In this document: piece by piece, positions 57,472 to 64,000 of the stretch | Position numbering within the stretch: the stretch's first letter is position 1 | How the letters are laid out: every line of letters starts with the position of its first letter | Assembly (NCBI RefSeq): GCF_001678755.1 | Contig: NZ_LZDS01000025.1 | Span: 1-64,000, forward strand | Direction of reading: 5' to 3' | Source: Acinetobacter gandensis | GTDB taxonomy: Bacteria > Pseudomonadota > Gammaproteobacteria > Pseudomonadales > Moraxellaceae | Length of the DNA: 64,000 bases | Notes under the pieces: generated by a model | Seen by the model: only the letters and a program-made list of their open reading frames with translations | What the model was told of the DNA's origin: nothing | Databases searched by the model: none | Position numbers and translations under genes: made by a program

Positions 57472-57516
57472 TTAGAACATGACTGATCCTTGATCAACGA
57501 TAAGAGGATAACGCCG

Positions 57517-58911
57517 TTGACAAATTTTTCTGGGACTCAATCGGCAGCTAAACTGCAAAAAACGCTTGGACTCTGGCACATTATTATTATCGGTTTGGCT
57601 TACATCCAACCAATGACTCTATTTGATACTTTTGGTTTAGTATCTGAAGAAAGTCATAGACATGTGCCGACTTCTTACATTATTGCCCTTATTGCAATTC
57701 TGTTTACCTCGATTAGTTATGGTCATATGATCCGTCGCTACCCTTCTTCGGGTTCTGCGTATACCTATGCCCAAAAATCTATTCACCCGAACGTAGGTTT
57801 CATGGTGGGTTGGTCTTCTTGGTTAGACTACCTATTATCTCCAATGGTAAATATCATTCTTGCAGTGATTTATCTTGAAGCCTTATTCCCAGAAGTTAAC
57901 CATTGGGTTTGGGTAATTGTACTGACAGCATTCATGACAGGAATCAACCTGCGTGGTGCTAAATTCGTTGCAAACTTCAATGGTTTGATCGTATTCGTAC
58001 AATTAGGTGTTATTGCTTACTTTACTTGGATGGTATACAGCCTATTGGCTGGCGGTGTAAATGCCGACGGTACATTGGTTAATGCGCAATACCAATTATG
58101 GAGTTTAGAACCATTCTGGAATGAATTAACCAGCGTAGGTGCATTAATTACAGGTGCAACCTTACTCTGCTTCTCATTTACAGGTTTTGACTCATTAAGT
58201 TCACTAGCTGAAGAAACTAAAGATACTGAGAAGACTTTACCTAAGGCAATTTTCTTAACTGCCTTAATTGCAGGTGTGATCTTTATCATCAGTACTTACT
58301 TCATGCAAATCTATTTCCCGAACGATCCAAAAACATACTTTGAAGATGTTGCTGCAACGCAACCTGACATTCTTCAAGCAGTTGGTGGTGTAGCATTTAA
58401 GACTGTTGTACTTTACTTTGCAATTGTAACTGTAATGGCATCGGGTATTTCTGCTCATGCGGGTGTATCACGTTTAATGTACGTTATGGGCCGTGATGGT
58501 GTTATTAATAAGAAAATCTTCGGTCATATTAGCCCGAAAAATTTCACCCCGTCTTATAACATCATGATCGTTGGTGCTGTTGCATTAACTGCAGGCTTCA
58601 TGGATCTTGATATCGTTATTTCGATGATCAGTTTCGGTGCTTTGACTGCATTTACATTCGTTAACTTGTCTGTAATTTCACGATATGCGCTGCGTGATGG
58701 TCGCACCAAAAATGCCAAAGATATCTTTAGCTTCGTAGTTATTCCACTACTTGGCTTTATCAGTATCTTTGCAATGTGGTTGGAAATTGAAGAAACTGCT
58801 TTGAAATACGGTTTATGGTGGGCAATGTTTGGTATTTTATACCTTGGTTATAAAACCAAAGGTTTTAAACACCCTGCGCCGCAACATAACGAATTTGATG
58901 ATAAATTCTAA
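57517..58911 (+). CDS. puuP: APC-superfamily putrescine importer, PuuP-like
   Basis: A 464-residue permease with about 12 membrane helices. It matches E. coli PuuP along its length: GLAYIQPMTLFDTFGLVS, YPSSGSAYTYAQKSI, HPNVGFMVGWSSWLDYL, CFSFTGFDSLSSLAEET and HAGVSRLMYVMGRD. PuuP imports putrescine as a carbon and nitrogen source; here it is not next to other puu genes, so the exact polyamine is inferred. It starts at TTG 57517, with AAGAGG nine bases upstream, not at the TTG of 57490. A leader with an inverted repeat suggests regulation. Confidence 0.87.
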   Translation: MTNFSGTQSAAKLQKTLGLWHIIIIGLAYIQPMTLFDTFGLVSEESHRHVPTSYIIALIAILFTSISYGHMIRRYPSSGSAYTYAQKSIHPNVGFMVGWSSWLDYLLSPMVNIILAVIYLEALFPEVNHWVWVIVLTAFMTGINLRGAKFVANFNGLIVFVQLGVIAYFTWMVYSLLAGGVNADGTLVNAQYQLWSLEPFWNELTSVGALITGATLLCFSFTGFDSLSSLAEETKDTEKTLPKAIFLTALIAGVIFIISTYFMQIYFPNDPKTYFEDVAATQPDILQAVGGVAFKTVVLYFAIVTVMASGISAHAGVSRLMYVMGRDGVINKKIFGHISPKNFTPSYNIMIVGAVALTAGFMDLDIVISMISFGALTAFTFVNLSVISRYALRDGRTKNAKDIFSFVVIPLLGFISIFAMWLEIEETALKYGLWWAMFGILYLGYKTKGFKHPAPQHNEFDDKF

Positions 58912-58929
58912 TCAAGTTTATCTCTAAAC

Positions 58930-58956
58930 AAAAAAGGCGCTTAAAGCGCCTTTTTT
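58930..58956. terminator. Bidirectional terminator
   Basis: The stem ggcgct/agcgcc (58936-58941 with 58945-58950) has an A-run before and a T-run after. It is shared by the convergent genes at 57517 and 58973. Confidence 0.92.
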
Positions 58957-58972
58957 GTTCTAAATATATCAA

Positions 58973-59611
58973 TTAAGGTTGTATGGCTTTTCTAGATTGC
59001 TGAAATTGAATTGAAATTTCTTCACACTTGTCTGGTGTATTGCCTTTTAATTCAACCGATGCTCCATCACCGTGTGACCATATACCATCTTCAACAGTCT
59101 CTAAATTTACAGCTGCTTCAAATATATGCTGTTGTTGTGGATAGAGTTTGATATCTACAGGTGTATCACATACATGTTTTGGAAAATATGGTCTAACCTG
59201 CTCGAATAATTGCATGGTTAATGGCATATCACATTGCAAATGAATGGTGACTGGTACGCTATTGGTATTTTTTAAGATCAATTGAACATTTTGCGAATTA
59301 AGATCCGCTTGGGCAGCAGGTATTTCTACATACGTTTTTGTGTCAATCGACTGACGATCAAATGGATTGAGGAAGGCTAATTTACGTTCCACGCCATAAC
59401 AAGAATCCTGCACGGAAGCTGAAAACTCTAAATATCGTGTCCCCAAGATAATTGTTCCGCGGCCTTCCCCTGCATGACCGATATCAATGATTGGATCACC
59501 TGTACCTTCAATTGAAACCCCGCCACTGCGAAAAAACTCTATGTCACAACCCGCTAAAACGCTGATCAAGCCACAAAGGGTTAAAGTCTTAAAGTTTAAT
59601 TTTCGTATCAT
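58973..59611 (-). CDS. Lipoprotein of unknown function, last gene of the JmjC operon
   Basis: A protein of 212 residues with a lipobox, VLAGC (lipidated Cys22), so it is membrane-anchored in the envelope. After it come a Gly-rich turn (IDIGHAGEGRGTIILGTRY) and a beta-rich domain with several Cys. I recognise no family. I start it at ATG 59611, which overlaps the end of the DUF6502 gene by 23 bases, so translation is probably coupled. A longer frame to 59686 only extends the overlap. Confidence 0.75.
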   Translation of the reverse strand: MIRKLNFKTLTLCGLISVLAGCDIEFFRSGGVSIEGTGDPIIDIGHAGEGRGTIILGTRYLEFSASVQDSCYGVERKLAFLNPFDRQSIDTKTYVEIPAAQADLNSQNVQLILKNTNSVPVTIHLQCDMPLTMQLFEQVRPYFPKHVCDTPVDIKLYPQQQHIFEAAVNLETVEDGIWSHGDGASVELKGNTPDKCEEISIQFQQSRKAIQP

Positions 59612-60401
59612 GTTGATAAACTCCAAAGCGAAATACACGATTTGCTTCAGGATTTCCCTCATCCATTTCGCAACGCTCCGCGGCAAGTTTTAAAAGTTGT
59701 AGTGAGTATTTTTGCCAAAGCTCTAAACTCATTTCATGTAATTTATTAATCGATTCTTCTGTTAATTCGTCAGCACAAATGGCTTGTTCTAAGTATGGCA
59801 TTTCATCAGGATTCAATAAATTATGCAAACCTGCTTCTAAATGCGCTTGAACGTTTCGAGTTAAAATTTTGCGTGCTTCTAATTGTGAAGGATCTGGAAT
59901 AAAACGACGCTGTTGTAAATATACCTGCCCATCTTTTTCTGTCGCAATTTCAAGCCTTATAAGCTCGTTGAGTACTGAACGCGGATGACGTTCTGTTGAA
60001 ATTCTTTTCACCAGCATTTCAAAGCTATTTTCTGACTCACTGCTAAATGGTAAAGAATCCCCCCAACCTTCTGCTAACCATAAACCAATCACACGCGATG
60101 GCACACTAATCGGTTCAGACACAGTTGCATCTTTCAGCGCTTTACCTTCGGAAATCACTTCTTTATAAGCCGTGACATCTTTACGATGCAGCCCTGAAAG
60201 TAAACTAATTGCTGATATTGTTGGTTTTTGATCAATACGCTCAAGTTCATGCACAGCCTGTTGAAAAAATATAGGCTTCAATGCAGCAGTAAACTCAGTA
60301 TATCCAACACCTGATCGTATCAACCATTGGCTCAACTCATTCATCAGCACCAATACTTGCTGTAAATTTTGATCTGCCTCATTGGTGAGAAGTTTGCTCA
60401 T
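59589..60401 (-). CDS. DUF6502-family protein
   Basis: A soluble protein of 270 residues. The parts LIRSGVGYTEFTAALKPIFFQQAVHEL and KPTISAISLLSGLHRKDVTAYKEV look like a helix-turn-helix-bearing N-terminal region, as in DUF6502 proteins; the C-terminal half is helical. Several start codons are possible (ATG 60401, 60428); I use 60401 (MSKLLTN). It lies 66 bp after the JmjC-type gene on the same strand. The HTH character suggests a regulator, which is inference. Confidence 0.75.
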   Translation of the reverse strand: MSKLLTNEADQNLQQVLVLMNELSQWLIRSGVGYTEFTAALKPIFFQQAVHELERIDQKPTISAISLLSGLHRKDVTAYKEVISEGKALKDATVSEPISVPSRVIGLWLAEGWGDSLPFSSESENSFEMLVKRISTERHPRSVLNELIRLEIATEKDGQVYLQQRRFIPDPSQLEARKILTRNVQAHLEAGLHNLLNPDEMPYLEQAICADELTEESINKLHEMSLELWQKYSLQLLKLAAERCEMDEGNPEANRVFRFGVYQHDTKIKL

Positions 60402-60467
60402 TAAATTGCCATGAAAATTAGACTGCATAAGTGAAATTTTCGCATTATTTGTTCTACTGCACAATTT

Positions 60468-61664
60468 TTATCTGATGAGATCTTGAGGGTATTCAGTAAA
60501 AAAATCATTCTTTACATTAAAGTGCGTAAATGACACGCTGATCGATATATCCAAACTTTCAACGCTATGCCACCACCCAATCGGTATAAATAAGGTTTCT
60601 CCTGGATGCACTGTACACTCAATAGGTGTGACCTTTTTCAACGATGGATATTGAAAAAAATCAGCCTTTTTTAAATCTGTAATTTCACTAAATACCCACT
60701 GATCGTTATACATATATGGCATTTGCCAAGCAGGAATTAAGGTCACTTTCTTACGACCATAGATTTGTGCCAACAAATTATTGGTTAAGTCATAATGCAG
60801 TGGCGTAAATGTGCCTGCTGGCCCAAACCAAAGAAAATGTCGATCTGTTTGTACAGTTTGACTATAGCCTGTTGAAAAGTCAGCGAGATCATCTTTCAAT
60901 TTCAACATGAAATCTTTATTTTGAGCTGCATTATTTGCCGTCAAATAAATATCATTTGTCTGTTCAGACAATTTTATTTTTTCAACAAAATCTTGCATCA
61001 AAATAATCCGCTTAAGTTGTACCGACTTTTTTTCAAAGTCTTGATGTCGTGTTCTGTCCATCTGAACTTCTACAAGTTCATTTTTGAAAGTTTGTGAAAA
61101 ATAGTCAGGTGACCATTTACTCAGTGCTGGCCAATGATCTATACCACCTTGTAAGATTACAGGTTGCATTTGGCTATAAAAATCTTGAATAAATGTTTTG
61201 AAATTTGGTGTTTCGATACGCTCGATATGATTTGTGGTTGTTGCGTTCAATGTTTTAAGTTGTCCTATTACACTCAACAACCAACGCTCTTTGTTTTGTT
61301 GCTGTGTTACTTTTTTCAATCTTTTAAAAATAACGTTATTGTTTATTTGCTTTAAAAAATGAATGATCAAATGATTTGAAATATTTTCTTGCTTATTTTT
61401 TTCTAATATTTCTGCAGTATTTAAACCATTCAAGCAGTCATCTAATAATACATTTTGCAGATGCACTGGTAATTGCTCTATTGGAGCAAAAGTATCTGTA
61501 TAGCTAACTGGACTAAATCCATGTGCTTGTAAAATTTCACTTATTTTTTCTGTATCACAACCGTTATCAATGTTTTCAGTCAACCAGTCTTGCCATTCCG
61601 TTGGTAAAGATTGATACCAAATTTGACTATGCTGAATATTCTTATACTGGCTTTCTAAGTTCAT
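60468..61664 (-). CDS. JmjC/cupin-type Fe(II)/2-oxoglutarate oxygenase
   Basis: A protein of 398 residues. An N-terminal helical part of about 140 residues, of unknown type, precedes a cupin-8/JmjC domain (about 150-390) of the factor-inhibiting-HIF kind. The metal triad is H290, D292 (LHYD) and H366 (GWWHSV), and K305 sits where the 2-oxoglutarate-binding lysine is in FIH (15 residues after the first His); Thr287 is also conserved. Such enzymes hydroxylate proteins or small molecules. I start it at ATG 61664, with GGAG upstream. It heads a three-gene minus-strand set. Confidence 0.85.
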   Translation of the reverse strand: MNLESQYKNIQHSQIWYQSLPTEWQDWLTENIDNGCDTEKISEILQAHGFSPVSYTDTFAPIEQLPVHLQNVLLDDCLNGLNTAEILEKNKQENISNHLIIHFLKQINNNVIFKRLKKVTQQQNKERWLLSVIGQLKTLNATTTNHIERIETPNFKTFIQDFYSQMQPVILQGGIDHWPALSKWSPDYFSQTFKNELVEVQMDRTRHQDFEKKSVQLKRIILMQDFVEKIKLSEQTNDIYLTANNAAQNKDFMLKLKDDLADFSTGYSQTVQTDRHFLWFGPAGTFTPLHYDLTNNLLAQIYGRKKVTLIPAWQMPYMYNDQWVFSEITDLKKADFFQYPSLKKVTPIECTVHPGETLFIPIGWWHSVESLDISISVSFTHFNVKNDFFTEYPQDLIR

Positions 61665-61812
61665 CTCACTATCTCCACCCTCTTTACAACTGAAGTATAA
61701 ATGATCTATTTTAAAAATGCTAAATTTTCGCATTTTAAAATTATTTAAACACAGTGGATGTTATCAGCCCCTATAAAAATAGCGCTAGATAACTCAACAA
61801 AGGAGAAAGTTA

Positions 61813-62208
61813 ATGAAAATTAGTTACTTAATACTAGCAAGTAGTCTCTCTTTGATTTGCATTCAGACTAATGCTGGCTTTGCAGATACCATGCGTGATT
61901 TACGCAGCACCCTGAGCCAATTTAATGAAACTTCAAAAGAGGTTTCAAATACAGCCCGTGAATGGACAGGTAGTCGAACGAATAACACGTCAAATTATAC
62001 AAATTCTAGTTTCACCGTAGGCCAACAACTTCGCCCGAAAATAAATAATCTTCCGCTTTATCAAAGTGCCGATAAATCTGGGGTAGTTTTGAACAAACTG
62101 TCAAAAAGTGCGGATATTATTTTTGCTGGGAATGCGACCAAAACTGGTCTAATCGAAGTCACTACAGAATACGGCAATGGCTGGATTGAATCTCACCTTG
62201 TGCAATAA
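61813..62208 (+). CDS. Exported SH3-domain protein
   Basis: A protein of 131 residues: a signal peptide (1-21, cleavage near TNA-GFA), a Ser/Thr/Asn-rich spacer (25-68), then a bacterial SH3-like domain at about 70-131 (PLYQSADKSGVVLNKLSKSADIIFAG...EYGNGWIESHLV). Bacterial SH3b domains often bind cell-wall peptide or act in the periplasm. It has AAGGAG upstream. It is 69 bp ahead of the PT-linker lipoprotein, in the same direction. Confidence 0.82.
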   Translation: MKISYLILASSLSLICIQTNAGFADTMRDLRSTLSQFNETSKEVSNTAREWTGSRTNNTSNYTNSSFTVGQQLRPKINNLPLYQSADKSGVVLNKLSKSADIIFAGNATKTGLIEVTTEYGNGWIESHLVQ

Positions 62209-62277
62209 ATCATTTCTGAAAAAAAGCAAACATCAAAAATAGCTGTGCATAACAATTTCTTTTATCGAGCACTAGTC

Positions 62278-63885
<1,608 letters not shown>

Positions 63886-63908
63886 TTCATGAGGTATCTC
63901 GAGCTTTT

Positions 63909-63941
63909 CCATGTCCTTTATTTTTTGCATTAAGGACATGG
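63909..63941. other. Inverted repeat after the PT-linker lipoprotein
   Basis: ccatgtcctt and aaggacatgg pair over 10 bases (63909-63918 with 63932-63941) with a loop that contains a T-run. No T-run follows, so it is not a standard terminator. The rest of the window to 64000 shows no gene. Confidence 0.7.
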
Positions 63942-64000
63942 ATCATTCACATAAATCAAAGCAGTGATAAAAACCACTTATTTTAAGCGGCAATTAAAAC

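Overview
The window is about 64 kb of a low-GC gammaproteobacterial chromosome and reads as Acinetobacter (Moraxellaceae). The reasons are the gene order (folP-ftsH-rlmE beside yhbY and carAB-greA; hemA divergent from TPR-lolB-ispE-tRNA-Gln-prs-rplY-pth), the long pseudomonad-type isocitrate lyase, two tandem small membrane proteins of an Acinetobacter-type family, and an RpoD of 635 residues. The species cannot be settled from the sequence alone. Most of the window is core genome. I see no insertion sequence, prophage, integron or CRISPR array.

Layout. 1-5.2 kb: a truncated exported metallo-beta-lactamase-fold hydrolase whose C-terminus runs into an in-frame 9-bp tandem repeat, then dgkA, aceA and, across a 680-bp AT-rich gap, a LysR regulator. 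5.2-11.4 kb: a PaeA/YtfL-type CNNM-CBS protein, a CitMHS citrate transporter, and two related membrane proteins of unknown function on either side of tRNA-Leu. 11.5-22.3 kb: folP-ftsH-rlmE (minus) divergent from yhbY, then carAB (with a possible attenuator leader) and greA. 22.4-25.8 kb: an accessory-looking stretch (leucine-carboxyl-type methyltransferase, CatB-like acetyltransferase, AT-rich coiled-coil membrane protein). 25.8-27.8 kb: tRNA-Met, rnpB, ferredoxin, coaD, smpB.

27.8-42.7 kb: an exported protein of unknown role, a flavodoxin, pgeF-rluD divergent from bamD, dnaG, hemA, the TPR-lolB-ispE unit leading into four identical tRNA-Gln genes and prs, then rplY, pth and panD. 42.7-52 kb: a DUF2157/DUF4401 plus GDYxxLxY membrane pair, an FMN riboswitch controlling ribB, a LysE exporter, a DUF1289 protein, trhO, DedA, the two tandem membrane paralogues, a YecA/YgfB-family protein and a small acidic protein. 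52-58.9 kb: rpoD behind a leader carrying its own terminator-like hairpin, the DUF493-lipB pair, an SCP2-like protein coupled to an iron alcohol dehydrogenase, and a PuuP-like putrescine importer. 58.9-64 kb: a three-gene minus-strand set (JmjC-type oxygenase, DUF6502 protein, lipoprotein), divergent from an SH3-domain protein and a proline-threonine-linker lipoprotein.

Most worth a second look: the APT-repeat tail at the left edge; the rpoD leader, which could be a separate short RNA or an attenuator; the JmjC/DUF6502/lipoprotein operon; the repeat-built PT-linker lipoprotein at the right edge; the enlarged DnaG linker; and two genes whose stop codon sits exactly in the loop of their own terminator hairpin.
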